From the NCBI RefSeq assembly GCF_020360975.1, contig NW_025408667.1:9920001-9984000 (forward strand): 64,000 nucleotides of DNA, read 5' to 3'. The notes under the pieces are model-generated. The model was not told where the DNA came from. It ran no database searches and was given only the letters and a program-made list of their open reading frames with translations. Shown here one piece after another: positions 11,451 to 25,500 of the stretch (position 1 is the stretch's first letter; each line of letters starts with the position of its first letter). The position numbers and the translations under genes are program-made. This DNA is from Hirsutella rhossiliensis. Lineage: Eukaryota > Ascomycota > Sordariomycetes > Hypocreales > Ophiocordycipitaceae.

Positions 11451-14400
11451 TTATATACCTTAGGCCTTTCTTAGGTATCTATAGTCGCTCTTTTTCTTCT
11501 TACTAGCTTTAATCCTTCTAAGGTTTATTAAGGAGTTATTATAACCGTAGTACTATTTAATCTAAGGCTTCTCTACTTAGTAAGAGTAGTAAATTATCTA
11601 CTTTATTTATTATTTCTTCCTTCCTCCTCTTATTAAGAGTAATCTTATCTTAAAGTAACTAGTCGTTCTTAGTAAAGTACTATTAGCCTTCCTTATCCTT
11701 TTTAAACTTTTTTAAATACTCTCCTAAGATTATCTTATTAAGCACGATTCTATTTAAAGACTTAATCCTATACGCCCTAAACTACTTCGAGCGTAATACT
11801 ACTTAAAAGGGACCGTTCTACCTTATTTAATACTTAGCTTACCTTCTTAGATTATTTAATTATCTTATATTAAATAGTAAGATAAGGTCTCTAGGTTATA
11901 GGCTTTCTTTCCTTATTATATACTTATTAGCTTTATTTATCCTCTTTACTAATCGATTTTAATATCTTATTACTTTTTTCTTAGCTTCTTCTATATATTT
12001 TTCTTTCCTTTTTAAAACTTATACTTATACTTTAAATAATTCTTTTCTTATCTTTACTTTATCTTAGTCGATTAGTTACTAAGTCGGGTATTTTACCTTA
12101 AGAGGTAGTACTAGTTCCTATTTATATAGTAAGTAGAAAGCTAATATTCTATAAGACTCTTTAACTACTATTTAATTTATAAGGATTACTTAGTTAAGGT
12201 ATCTAATCTACTTACCCTTTTTCTCCGCTATTTTTATAAGTACTATTATTAACCTTTAGTACCCTTATTCTACTACCGCGTTTGCCTTTAGATTATATAC
12301 TAAAGTTTAAATAACTTTAACGCCTATATCCTTTAAGATATACTTAAAGTCTTTCTTTATTTCGGGCCCTTTATTAATTATAGTATATAGTATTATACTA
12401 TACCTATAAATAATAAAGAGTATAAATTTAGTTATAGCTCTTATAGTAATTTACTTAACTAAGGTTACTTTTACTTATTTAGTAAGGTTATCTTATACTT
12501 TTATAAGGTATAAATACCTATAATTAGATAGTATATACTAGCTATTAAAGTAAATCTTACTTATAGGGTAGCTAGGCGCGGTCGTGGTTATAACTTCTTA
12601 GGGTCTCTTAGTTATAAAGTATTAGTATTCTTTATAGGAAGAGATTACGCCGTAAATATCGTTCTAAAGGCTAGCCTACTAATACCTATTCTTTATAAAT
12701 ATATATATAACTTATCGTCCTTTATATCCTATTTACGTATAGTACTTTACGATAATCCTTTTTTATTTTTTTAGGTCGTCTATAACTAGTATAGGTCCCC
12801 TTTCTTCCTTCCTAGGGAGTCGCTAAAGCTTTTAATCTTTAATATAGAAATTTAGACTCTTTAGACGTAGCTTCCTATAGTCTTATTTAAAAAGGCTATC
12901 CGGCCGTTTTAACGTTTAAAGGAAGTCCGTAATTATCCTTAATTCCTTTAAGTAGTCCCCTTATAGCTTAGTCCCTTATACTATATTTAAGTAAAAGTCT
13001 ATAAATTCTTTAATATCGCCTTCTATTTCCCTATCTAATATATTAAAAGGTCCTTTAAGCTTTCTTAAGAGTCCGTTAGCTATGCTATTCTTCTTACCTT
13101 CGATATATTATATAGTAAAGTTAAAGAGGAAAATATAGCTTATCTTGCGAGTTACTATAGCTCTAAGAACGTCTTTAAGGGCACCTTTTAGTTAATCGAC
13201 TAAGACCTATACGTTAGTTTCTAGGATAAAATATACGCTATATAAGTATATTCTTAGTCTCCTAAGTATACTTAATATAGCCTTATACTCCCTCTTTATT
13301 ATATTATATTTAGTTTCTACTAGTAACTATATTCTACTTTTAAACCTTATAGGGCGCCTCTTTCTATTAACGATTTATATTAAGACTGCCCCTTAGCTAA
13401 GTAAACTAGCATTATATATTAGAATAATATCTCTTCTTCCTAGGCTAATATCGAAGGATACTAGAAAGACTAGATTAGTAATAGCTTCCTTAAGGGTAGC
13501 TATTACTTTTACTTATTTATCTCTATATTCTTAATAGACTTCTTTCTTTAATAGGTCTATAAGGGGTTTTACTAAGATAGCGAACTATTTAATCTAGATT
13601 CGATAGTATCCTACGATACTAAGGAAAGCTTTAATATATATTATATTAAGGTATCTTATTTATTCTTTAATTTTAATAACTTTAGCTTTTATAAGGTATC
13701 TTCTATTTATTCTATAGATATAACCGATAACTTTAGTTACTTACTACTAGAATTTCGATTTAGCCCTTATAATTATATAACTAAAGAGTTCGACGTTAAC
13801 TAGGACTTTATTAAGGTTAATAAGGTATTCGAAGATAAATCTCCTTACTCTTAGCACTACCTCTTTATTATTATATATTATATTAAGCCCCTTAATACCT
13901 ATATTATCGAGGAAATTCCTATAAATATTCGGTATAAGGTCTTATAGGATTCTTTATATTATCCTTATAAATTAGCCGACTAAGTTTATAGCCCTTTAAG
14001 GGAGTATATATATATATAAGAGGCTAATAAGTATTACGAATATCGTTAAGTTACGGCTTTTAATATTAAGAGGGATCTAATTATAGCCTAAAAAAAGGTC
14101 TAAGAGGGAAAGGATCTTATATATCGAGAAGTAGTCGCTAAACTTATCTATATTTAGCGGTAGGTTTATATCTCTTATTATAACGGTATTTATATATATA
14201 GCGGAATTAATTAAGCGTAGTCCTTTATCTTTCTTTACTACTAGAAAAAAAGGGTTCTTATAGGGCCTATGCCTTTCTTTAAGGACTCCTATTTCTAGTT
14301 TAATTTTTAGGATATCGATAACTTTCTACTTTATTACTTTTAGGATTAAGATTAAGGCTACTTACTACGCCTTATATTCTATTATCTTAATAACCTATAA

Positions 14401-17400
14401 GGGGGCTATAGCTAGGTCGACTTTACCTCTTTCTATAAAGTCTTAGGATAACGCTACTTTCCTATTAAATAGAATACTATTAAAGATCCGGATTTCTACC
14501 TCTATAAGAAAGCCCTTAAATTATTCGAAAATTACTTTAAGTCTTTTTTATATTAGCCGCTTTCCTTTCTATATACTTAAGAATTTTCCTATTAAGTGTT
14601 CTAGGTAGGGTCTAAGCTATATCTTATCTTTAACGGTATTTTATTAAGTCTTCTTTTAGTTAGGGTCCCCTTTTAGTATTAAGCCGTTTAATAGAGTATC
14701 GTTAATAAGGTTAATCTTATTTACTTTTCTTTTAAAGAGAGTATTAACTCTTAGATTATATAATCTAATAGGTCGTTTCCTCCCTATCTTAACTTTAACC
14801 TTTTAGATCTTTCTAAACTTCTTTCTAGCTTTAATAATATTTTTCTTAAATTCTCTTATAGCCTCTATAACTATAACTTTAATAATCTCTTTTACTATCT
14901 TAGATCTAATAGCTAGAATCGCCTTATCTCCTTTATTTATAATTAATTACTATTATACTAATACTATTAAAGGCTCGTTTATACTAGTATAGGCTAGGTT
15001 AGGGACTTAGTTAGCGCCCCCTTTATAACTAAGGATCTTACCTCTTAGTAAGAGAATCTTAGCTATTAAGGTATCTATAAGGGGTTCTCTCTATAATTAT
15101 TAGGTAGCTCCTAGGTTATCTTCTTTAACTTTTATTAATAAAGCCTAAAAAAGGTTTCTTAAGAGCTAGGTAGCTATTTCCTATATAGTTTCCTTAAGTT
15201 TTAGTCTTTTATATACGTCTTTATTAACTATTAAGGTTATAGTCTAAAAGGATTTTACTATATCGACCTTATCTAAAAGCTCTTATTTAATAGCTCTTAC
15301 CGCTAGCATAACTACTTAGATAGTACCGATCTAATATTTAACCTATATATCGGTATTCCTTAAGGAATAATTAAATAATATATACGCAGCTCTAATAAAT
15401 AGTATGCCTAGGATAAAGGGGACTAAGACTCTATCTAGCGTAATATAAAGATAGATTAATATCTAGGCTATACTTAGATAGAGATTAGTCTCTACCTCCC
15501 TAACTATATTTATAAGGGACCTGGTATACGCTATTATTAATACTCTTATTAGTAGGATTTTAAGCCTATATATATTTATATATCTTTTAGTAATAAGGTT
15601 TCCTTTAGACCTAGTATCGATTAAGGCGCTTAGAACCTTTACTTTCTAGCTACCAAGCTATACTTAAATATAGGCAAGGTCTTATATATACTTAAGTAAG
15701 CGGAAAGGTATAAGGACTATATTTATATATATTATAGGAATCGCTATAAGGTCCTTTAAAGTTATTTCTTAGTATCTTATTAAGAGTGCTACTTCTTATA
15801 TAATAAATTCGTCTTTCTTTAGTCTTATTACCTCTAAAGTTTATTAATTAAATAGTCCTTAAGCTAGTTACGTTATACTAATTATATTAGTTATAAACCT
15901 AACTTCTTTTAGTACTTATTAGACTTCGAGGCACTTATAATCCGATTCTTTATAAGTAAGGTAAGTAAGCTTAATTAGTTCGACTTAGTATTCTTTGTTT
16001 TATTCTTTAACTTATAGTAAAGCTACCGCGAGTTTTCCTTATAAATATTTAAGGAGGAGTAAACTACTCTTTATATTATCTTCGGCTACTTTTATAACTA
16101 TTATTATAGCTCTATAAGGTCTTATATTACTCTTTACTTTCTCTAAGGTCTATAATTTAGTATTTTCTATACCTTAGGCTATATCTATATATCTTATACT
16201 AAGTCTCTTACCTAGTTAAGGAATAAAGTTAATTAAGTAATTTAAAAGGATTAGGATTCTTTTATATATAATTTTTCTAACGATTTTATCTATAAGTCTA
16301 TTAAAATTCTTATCTAGATCTACTCTATATCTATAGTATATAGGGATAATCTTTAGGCTAGTTTTTACTATTTTTATTATCTTAATTTCCTTTACGTTTT
16401 CTTTAACTCTTTATCTTTTCCCTTTATAGGTATTAATCCTTATTATAGTTATATAAATTATCTAATTATATATATCGCTTTATTATATATTATCCGTAAT
16501 TATAATAACCGATATCCTTCTTACTTCTTTTCTTATATCGCTTACTTTTAGACTCCTTAGCTTTTACTTATATAGGCTTTTATATCTCTAGAACTAGTCT
16601 AAGAAACTAGATTCTCTTTTACTAGTAGCTTAATTTAAGTAAGATAGTATAACTATAGCTTTAACCTATTTTATAAGTAGTAATATAAAGGAGTCTAGCT
16701 ATATATTTACCTAGTATATAATAAGCTTTTAAATATATATACTTATTTAAGAAAACCTATTAGTAAGTATTAAGGGAATTACGCTTTTATTATCTTTTCT
16801 TTTAAGGTAAAGAGTCTTATTTACTACTTTATATATTATAAATCCGATCTTATAGTCCTAAGAGTATACCTTATACTTATTAAGGTAATATCTTTCTTTA
16901 CTATAATAAAAGTATCTCTTAGGCTAGTTAAAAGTATTAACCTAAAACTATATATATTAATTAGATAAGTAGTAAAATCTAATAATATTTACGCTACCTC
17001 CTTATCTATAACTTAAAGAGTAGCTTTTACTATTAATATATTTTTATTCCCTATTAAGCTAGTTAAATATCTACTCTTACTAGTAAGTAAGGTTAATCTT
17101 TATATCTTTAAAGGCTTTTATTAAGTCTAAGATCTCCTTTATAGGCTATCTAGGTTTCTTATTTATTTTCTTTAACTCTTTAAGAAGTTTTTCTTTGCCC
17201 TAATTAGATTTAGCTTCCTTTATTACTTTATTAATTTCCTTAAAAAGCTAGTCTTTCTTTAGGTTTTTAAGCTTTTAATTATAGACTTTAGATACTATAT
17301 CTCGTCGCTTAACGTCCTAGTAAGGTACTAAGTAGTTATTAATTATATAGACTAGGCTTTTATATAAGAGTTTTAAGATAACTTTAGATATCTTCCTATT

Positions 17401-18594
17401 TCTCTCTATAACGTTAATAATAAGCTCCTTTAGTATTATATAATAGATAAAGTATAACTAAACTATAGATTCTTCCTAGCTATTAAGTTATACCTTACGC
17501 TATAGGTATAAGTAGAGACTAAGCTATTTTATAACTTTTATAATAGTCTTAGGCTTTTTAGTATTATAATAGTTTAAGCGGTCGTTAGTAGTTTCTAGTT
17601 ATTTAATATTATATATATAGTAGTACTAAAGGAGTCTCTTCTTTACTTTTTCCTAGGTAAGTCTATCTATAAGAATTTTAATAGTAGGGGCTTATATAAA
17701 GGAAATATAGACTTTAAGCTAGTTTATTTTATCCTTATTATAGATATAGTTAACGTATATCTCTTATTTAAACTTCTTAAGGAATTTAGTTATATTTTTA
17801 CTATTAAATTTATTAATAGGTAAGAGTTATAGTTAGTAGAGTCTTCTTATAAGGTTATCTTAGCTTTTAGTAAGTATATCTCTAAGTCTATTAGTAATCT
17901 TATTAATATCTACCTTAATTTTCTTTATATTACTAGTAGTAGGATTAAATAATCCCTCTTAACGGCTAGCGTTTCTAGATATAATATACTTATAGATTAC
18001 GAGGTTATAAAATTTAAAGTTAGAGTTTTTAGAGTTAAAGGATATCTTATTATAACTATCTTATTACTTACTTTCTTATCTATTAGCGGGAGGTAAGCGT
18101 TCTCTATAAGCTACTATATAGAGGAGAGCTAAGGTTAAGGTTATTAAGGTATCCCTTATTAGTACCTATATTAGTATTATTAGTACGTATATAAGTAAGA
18201 GGTCTTAGTAGGGTTCTAGAACGGTCTAGATTATACTATTATCGTTATTTATATCTTTTAAAGTATTATATAAAGATTATAGTTTCTTAACTAAGTCGCT
18301 AGTATTAAGGGTTATAGGGCTAATAATAAGAGCTTAGGGTTTTTTAGTATTAGCTTATTACTTTTCCTTTACTACTAGCGAAAGTATTATCTAATTATTT
18401 ATTTCCTAGTAAGTCTATTGCCTTATTAGGTCCTTAACTCTAGCTATTAAGGTAGTTACTACTTTAATTATTAAATCCCTAGATTTTATTTTTTCTAAAT
18501 AATACCGTCGTCCTCTAAGTATTCTCGGCTTTATAAAGCTACTCGTCGCTATATAAATAAAACAGAATAATAAGTTTACGCCCTAGAGACTAGT

Positions 18595-18969
18595 TTTAAT
18601 AAGGACGAGGGTATATACTTAAAGTATATATAGTATATAGCTAAGGATTAGTAAAGCAATTAACTATATAATTATCTAATTATTAGTCCTATATATAGCT
18701 CTAAGGGCCTTAGGTTATAGATATAAGTCTTAGAGATTTCTTTACTCTATGCCTCTTTATCTCTATTAAAGTTACGTAACTAGCGGCCTTTACTTTAAAG
18801 GGGAAAAATAAAAATTTAAATTAACTATAATTAAGGAAGATACCCGATTAGATAATTAAGGTCTTTATAAAGCCTTTAAGTATACTTCGAAGTAAGTTAG
18901 AAGGGGGGTGCTAAGGGTCTTATCCCTTTAATAGGCTAATATTTATAAGGGTGCGATCTTACTTATTAA
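18595..18969 (-). repeat. B1 5' LTR (375 bp)
   Basis: Direct partner of 6403-6777; both contain the same Pyr/Pur pattern, including GGGGGGTGCTA near the right end, where one of the few surviving TG dinucleotides sits. Followed by the AGTAC TSD and then Copia LTR sequence. Confidence 0.85.
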
Positions 18970-18974
18970 AGTAC

Positions 18975-19241
18975 TATAGAATATACTAGAAAGCTAACTA
19001 ATTAGTTTATTAGTAAGTAAGTAATAGTCTATAAAAGATAAAGGATTTCCCTAGGAGTAGTAGTTAAAATAAGTAAGTTTATAAGTATCTTTTATAACGC
19101 TATTCTTTTAATATATTATTTAGCCCCTTATATACTTATTATAAATTCTAGACGAAATCCTACCTTATACGCCTTCGACCGATCCTTCTACTTATATTAT
19201 CGATTACCTAATCCTATACTTATTACTTATACCTTTTTATA
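18975..19241 (+). repeat. Copia E 3' LTR, right part
   Basis: Remainder of the Copia 3' LTR after the B1 insertion. It ends at 19241 in TTTTTATA, directly followed by AAAGT (19242-19246), which matches the duplication before 2249. After this the host F sequence resumes, co-linear with 44736 onward in element C. Confidence 0.7.
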
Positions 19242-19246
19242 AAAGT

Positions 19247-19445
19247 AAAAGGGGAAAAAGAGCTCGCTTAAAAGATAAGAAAGGTAACTAACTTTTTATA
19301 AACTACTATTATCGTAGTATAAGTAAGATAAAAGGAAATAGTAAACTAAAAAAAAACCCTTATAAAGAGGTTTAAAGTAAGTAATAAAGTATAAGTAAAT
19401 ATAGCTAAATATATAACTAACTAGCTATATAGAAAGCTTAATTAG
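19247..19445 (+). mobile_element. Host Gypsy element F, segment 2
   Basis: Continues F from 2248; co-linear with about 44736-44930 of C. It encodes the C-terminal part of integrase in RIPed form. It is interrupted at 19445 by C, with TSD ATTAG (19441-19445) against ACTAG (46787-46791), the single difference being a C-to-T change of the RIP type. Confidence 0.8.
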
Positions 19446-19702
19446 TATTATAGGCTATGCTTATAAAAGGCTAAGGTTATACTATAGCGACCGTACCGAA
19501 GTTAGGCTAAAGTAGACCTATATATAGGTAGAGCTCGACCTAAACTTAGGCCGAATAGTACTTAAATATAGGTCGAGCTAAGGACTAAGGAAGATAGATA
19601 ACCGTTACGACTAAGATAGAGTTTTCCTCTTTTCTCCTTAGCTTTAAATAAATAATTATTCGGCCTTATACTACTATACTAAGTATATATTAGCCCTTAA
19701 TA
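19446..19702 (+). repeat. C 5' LTR (257 bp)
   Basis: First of three copies of the same 257-bp LTR (others at 46530-46786 and 48384-48640). Ends are TATTATAGG and CCCTTAATA, consistent with RIPed TG...CA termini. It contains an inverted pair, AGCTCGACCT (19532-19541) and AGGTCGAGCT (19570-19579), that could form a hairpin. Confidence 0.9.
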
Positions 19703-22202
19703 TATCTAAAGCTTTTTTTAGATAAAGCTATAAAGCCTAGAGAGAGATCGGAATAAAAGGATATAATATAGATATCTTAATAACCTAAAAGAAGGAAAAT
19801 AAGCTTAAAGATAGTAGGGAGTAGTAATAAGAGGGCTAGACGCCTAGCTAATAATAAAGTAAGCGATACTCTTACTATAAGTAAGAGAGGTAGAGATAAG
19901 GTATTAAGTAATATAGAGCTAACTATAAATATAGGAATTAATTAGCTAGATTAAGAGGATATACTAAAGGATAGATAAACTAATATAAATAGGTATATAA
20001 GAGGGGGCTAGGGGTAGGGTAGGTAGTTTAATACCGCCCTTAAGGGCGATAGGGGGGGTAGCGATACTTATAATTAAAGGGTAAGTAGTAAGGAAAAATA
20101 GCTATAAGAAGCCTCTCTTAAGCCTAGGAAAATTTAATAGATAATAACGGTACTATACCCTATAAGTATAATATATATAAGAGAAGTATAAGATCGACGA
20201 AGAATTCTTCTTAAGCTTAAGGGAAATCTTTTACCTTATCTATAACTACTTAAACGCTAGGCTATAATAAATAGTCGCTATATATTATAAAATAAGGGTA
20301 GAGAGGGGCTATAATTAAAAGGAATTCCTAAAATACCTTTACTTAATATACCTTAACGTAGATATTTAGTTATACGCGGCGGCGGCGATCTAAATAATAA
20401 AATAAAGGGAAAGTTAAACGTTTATAGTATTCCTCTTAAAGTTTAAGTAGAGACTCTTTAAAGCTAGAAGCGGTTCCTAGCTATATAACGTTTAGATTAT
20501 CTTTCTAAAAGGGGCTCTAGGAATCTAGCTCCTCGAGGCATTAGCTATAGTTAACCTCTTTATATTAAGCTTCGCCGCTTATATTAATTAGGTAGCGTAA
20601 ATAGCAGCTAAGCTAAAGAGGGTCTAGTAAATAAGATAACCCCCTTTAAATTAAAGGAGACTAGCGGATATATACCCTTAAGAAAGGAAGGATAAAGATA
20701 AGGATACCTTAATAATTAGTATTAACGCTTTAGATAGATAAAGAAAAGGGTAGAGCTAGCTAGAGAACTAGATATACTTTGACTATAAAGTTAGAGGATA
20801 TATCGCGCTTTATTATAAAAAGAGGAGATAAAAACCTTAGAAGGCAGGCGTAATAAAGTAAGAAATAGATGCTAAGGATAATAATAACTTAAAAAAAAGG
20901 AACCTTAGTATAAAGTTAGGCGCTAAGGGTAGAAGAGAAATAGTAAGAAGCTTAAAAGTTAATAAGGGACTATCTTATACTAAGCTTAGTAATACTAAAG
21001 GTAAGTATTAATAGGAAGAAAGGACTTAATGCGCTTATAGATACTAGCTATAATTACTATACTATAGTAAGTAAGAGGGTAGTAAAAAGGCTATAGATAC
21101 CTCTCGCTAATAAAAAGAAAAGATAACTAAGGCCGTTCTTAAAAGATACTTTAGCCTTATAGATAAAAGGAATTATAGTATTTAAGATAGATATTAATAG
21201 CTATATAAAGTAGACCTTTATATATATAGTCCTTAAGCTAAGCTATAATATATTCCTAGGAAAGCTATAAATAAAAAAGAACTAAGTAATATATAATATA
21301 GTAAGGGATTAGATTTAATATAGTAAGGCTAAGATCTAGATAGGCTTATAAAGATCGGAAGTAGTAAGGAGGGTAGAATAGATTTAAGGGGTAAAGATTA
21401 TTAGCGCGGTAGTGTTTATAGTAGAATATTAAAGGGAGAAGGTAGTAAGGGATAATAAAAAAAGGCGGAGGATAGTTAATATCTAAGCGATTATAATAAA
21501 GGATATAAAAAGAGCACTTTAGCTAAAAATAGTAGTAGACCTAATAGACTATATCTTAAAGTAAGCGCTAGATATATACCTAGACCTCTTTATACTAGAG
21601 AAGGCTTTAAAGATACCCCTATATAGGCTAAGGGTAAGCTATAAGATTAACCTAATACTAGATAAAGATAGGGTAGAGCCCCCCTTACTATAAGGACCCC
21701 TTTATAATATATTAAGGGAGGAACTCTTAGTATTAAGGAAGACCTTAAGCGAGCTAATAAAGGTAAACCTAATCCGCTTTTGTAGCTCCTTAGCCGCGGC
21801 CTTAGTACTTTTTACTTAAAAGTTAGACGGTTATTTATAATTTTACTATAACTACTAAGCTTTAAACGTAATTATAAAAAGAAATAGGTACGCGCTACCC
21901 TTAATTATAGAGATACTATAGATACTTATAAAGGTAAAGTAGTTTATAAAGCTTAATATTATAGCGGTATTCTATAAGATCTAGATAGTAAAGGCCTATA
22001 AGTTTAAGAAAGCCTTTTAAATAAGGTTTAAATTATTTAAGTAGTAGGTATACTTATTTAGCTTAATAAGGACGCTAGCTACTTTCTAATAATATATTAC
22101 TAAGGTATTAAGGGAATACTTATATAAGTTTATTATAGCGTATATAGATAATATCTTAATATAGTTATTAAGGTCTCTTTAAGACTATTAAAAGAAGGTA
22201 GT
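19703..22202 (+). mobile_element. Gypsy chromovirus C, part 1: gag, protease, RT 5' half (RIPed)
   Basis: A gag zinc knuckle is seen at about 20776-20820 as YFDYKVRGYIALYYKK, a CX2CX4HX4C motif with each Cys and the His turned to Tyr by RIP. A protease-like LIDTS motif lies near 21030-21060. RT follows with an EPPxxGPLYNxxREELxVLRK block (about 21650-21760) and the catalytic box near 22138-22155 reading YIDNILI, so the second Asp is lost (GATGAT to GATAAT). It is interrupted at 22202 by B2, with TSD GTAGT, and continues at 42682. The full element without the insert is about 6.9 kb. Confidence 0.85.
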
Positions 22203-22579
22203 TTAATAAGTAAGATTATACCCCTATAAATATTAGCCCGTTAAGGGGGGATAAGACCCTTAGTACTCCCCTTCTAACTTACTTCTAAGTATACTTAAAG
22301 GTATTATAAAGACCTTAATTATCTAATTAAGTATCTTCCTTAATTATAGTTAATTTAAATTTTTATTTTTCCCCTTTAAAGTAAATACCGCTAGTTCCGC
22401 GACTTTAATAAAGATAAAAAGGCATAGAGTAAAGAAATCTCTAAGACTTATATTTATAACCTAAGGCCCTTAGAGCTATATATAGGCTAAATAATTAAAT
22501 AATTATATAGTTAATTGCTTTACTAATCCTTAGCTATATACTATACGTGCTTTAGGTATATACCTTAGTCCCCGTTAAA
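22203..22579 (+). repeat. B2 5' LTR (377 bp)
   Basis: Direct repeat of 42300-42676. Starts TTAATAAG and ends CCCCGTTAAA. The TSD GTAGT is exact on both sides (22198-22202 and 42677-42681). Inverted relative to the B1 LTRs. Confidence 0.9.
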
Positions 22580-25500
22580 ACTAGTCTCTAAAGCGTAAAC
22601 TTATTATTCCGTTCTATTTATATAGTAACGAGTAGCTTTATAAAGCTAAGAATACCTAAAGGACGACGGTACTATTTAGAAAAAATAAAATCTAGGGATT
22701 TAATAATTAAAGTAATAACTACCTTAATAGCTAGAGTTAGGGACTTAATAAGGTAATAGACTTACTAGGAAATAAATAATTAGATAATACCTTTACTAAT
22801 AGTAAAGGAAAAGTAATAAGCTAATATTAAAAAACCCTAAGCTCTTATTATTAGCCTTATAACCCTTAATACTAGCGACTTAGTTAAGAAACTACGATCC
22901 TTATATAATACTTTAAAAGATATAAATAATATTAATAGCGTAATCTAAACTATTTTAGAACCCTACTAAGACCTCTTACTTATATACGTACTAATAATAC
23001 TAATATAGGTACTAATAAGGGATACCTTAATAACCTTAACCTTAGCTCTCCTTTATACGGTAGCTTATAGAAAATACTTACCTCCCGCTAATAAATAAGA
23101 AAGTAAGTAATAAGATAGTTATAATAAGATATCCTTTAACTCCGAAAACTTTAACTTTAAATTTTATAACCTAGTAATCTATAAGTATACTATATCTAAA
23201 AACGCTAGCCGTTAAGAGGGATTATTTAATCCTACTACTAGTAATATAAAGAAAATTAAGGTAGATATTAATAAGATTATAAATAAACTTAGAGATATAC
23301 TCGCTAAAAGCTAAGATAACCTTATAAGAAGACTCTATTAACTATAACTCTTACTTATTAGTAAATTTAATAGTAAAAACGTAATTAAATTCTTTAAGAA
23401 GTTTAAATAAGAGATATACGTTAACTATATTTATAATAAGGATAAAATAGACTAGCTTAAAGTCTATATCTCTTTTATATAAGCCCTTACTATTAAAATT
23501 CTTATAGATAGACTTACTTAAAAAGAAGTAAAAAAAAGACTCCTTTAATACTATTATATATATAATATTAAATAACTAGAAACTACTAACGACCGCTTAA
23601 ACTATTATAATACTAAAAAGCTTAAGACTATTATAGAAGTTATAAAATAGCTTAGTTTTTACTTATACCTATAGTATAAGGTATAACTTAATAGCTAGGA
23701 AGAATCTATAATTTAGTTATACTTTATCTACTATATAATACTAAAGGAGCTTATTATTAACGTTATAAAGAAAAACGGGAAGATATCTAAAGTTGTCTTA
23801 AAACTCTTATATAAAAGCTTTATCTATATAATTAATAACTACTTAATACCTTACTAAGACGTTAAGTAATAAGATATAGTATCTAAAGTTTATAATTAAA
23901 AGCTTAAGAACCTAAAAAAAGACTAGCTTTTTAAGGAAATTAATAAAGTAATAAAAGAAGCTAAATCTAATAAGGGCGAAGAAAAACTTCTTAAAGAGCT
24001 AAAGAAAATAAATAAGAAACCTAGATAGCCTATAAAGGAGATCTTAGACCTAATAAAAGCCTTTAAAGATATAAAGATTAACCTTACTTACTAGTAAGAG
24101 TAGATATTTAACTAGCTTAATAGGAAATAAAAACGCGTTAATAGTAAAGGCTATTCTTTAAGTTATAAATAAAGAGGTAGCGTAAATACTATTAGATTTT
24201 ACTACCTATTTAATTAATATATATAGTTTTAGGTTAATACTTTTAACTAGCTTAAGAGATACTTTTATTATAGTAAAGAAGGATACTATCTTAATAAGTA
24301 TAAGGTATACTCTTAAGACTATAAGATCGGATTTATAATATATAAAGTAGTAAATAGGACTCTTTACCTTAAAAGAAAAGATAATAAAAGCGTAATTCCC
24401 TTAGTACTTATTAATAGGTTTTCTTAAATAAGTATATATATTTAAAGGCTTATTATATACTAGGTAGATATATAGCTAGACTCCTTTATATTACTACTTA
24501 TAAAATAGGTTAAAGCTATAGTTATACTATCTTAACCGAATTAGGCTACTAGTAAAAGAGAATCTAGTTTCTTAGACTAGTTTAAGAGATATAGAAGCCT
24601 ATATAAGTAGAAGCTAAGGAATTTAAAAGTAAGTAATATAAGAAAAGAAGTAAGAAGGATATTAATTATTATAATTATAAATAATATATAATAAAGCAAT
24701 ATATATAATTAAATAATCTATATAATTATAATAGGGATTAATACCTATAAGGGGAAAAGATAAAAAGTTAAAGAGGATATAAAGAAAATTAAGATAATAA
24801 GAATAGTAAAAACTAGCCTAAAGATTATCCTTATATATTATAGATATAGAGTAGATCTAAATAAGAAGTTTAATAGACTTATAGATAAAATCGTTAGAGA
24901 AATTATATATAAAAGAATCCTAATCCCTTTAAATTACTTAATCGACTTTATTCCTTAACTAAGTAAGAGACTTAGTATAAGATATATAGATATAGCCTAA
25001 GGTATAGAAAACACTAAATTCTAGACCTTAAAGAAAGTAAAGAGTAATATAAGATATTATAAAGCTATAATAATAGTTATAAAAGTAACTAAAGATAATA
25101 TAAAAAGTAGTTTACTCCTTCTTAAATATCTATAAGGAAAACTCGCGGTAGCTTTAGTATAAGTTAAAGAATAAGATAAAGAATATTAAGTTAAACCGAT
25201 TAAGCTTACTTACCTTACTTATAAAGAATTAGATTATAAGTACCTTAAAGTTTAATAAGTATTAAAGGAAGTTAGGTTTATAACTAATATAATTAGCGTA
25301 ATATAACTAGCTTAAGGACTATTTAATTAATAAACTCTAGAGGTAATAAGACTAAAGAAAGATAAATTTATTATATAGAAAGTAGTACTCTCGATAAAAT
25401 ACTAAGAGATAACTTTAAAGGACCTTATAGCGATTCCTATAATATATATAAACACGGTCTTTATACCTTTTACTTACTTAAGTATATATAAGACCTACCT

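Larger units (their letters stand above)
6403..18969 (-). mobile_element. Gypsy element B1, complete 12.6-kb copy (minus orientation)
   Basis: Bounded by two direct 375-bp LTRs (6403-6777 and 18595-18969) and an exact 5-bp TSD, AGTAC (6398-6402 and 18970-18974). It matches B2 (22203-42676) in inverted orientation along its whole length, once the D insertion is removed from B2. Coding order on the minus strand is gag (about 18500-16200), protease, RT (about 14700-13850), RNase H, integrase (about 12900-11900), then about 5 kb of extra 3' sequence (about 11900-6780). The RT catalytic motif near 13884-13920 reads FLDNIGIKG, so the second Asp is lost by a TG-to-TA change. Many RIP stops. Most Gypsy elements are 5-8 kb, so this is a large family. 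Confidence 0.85.
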
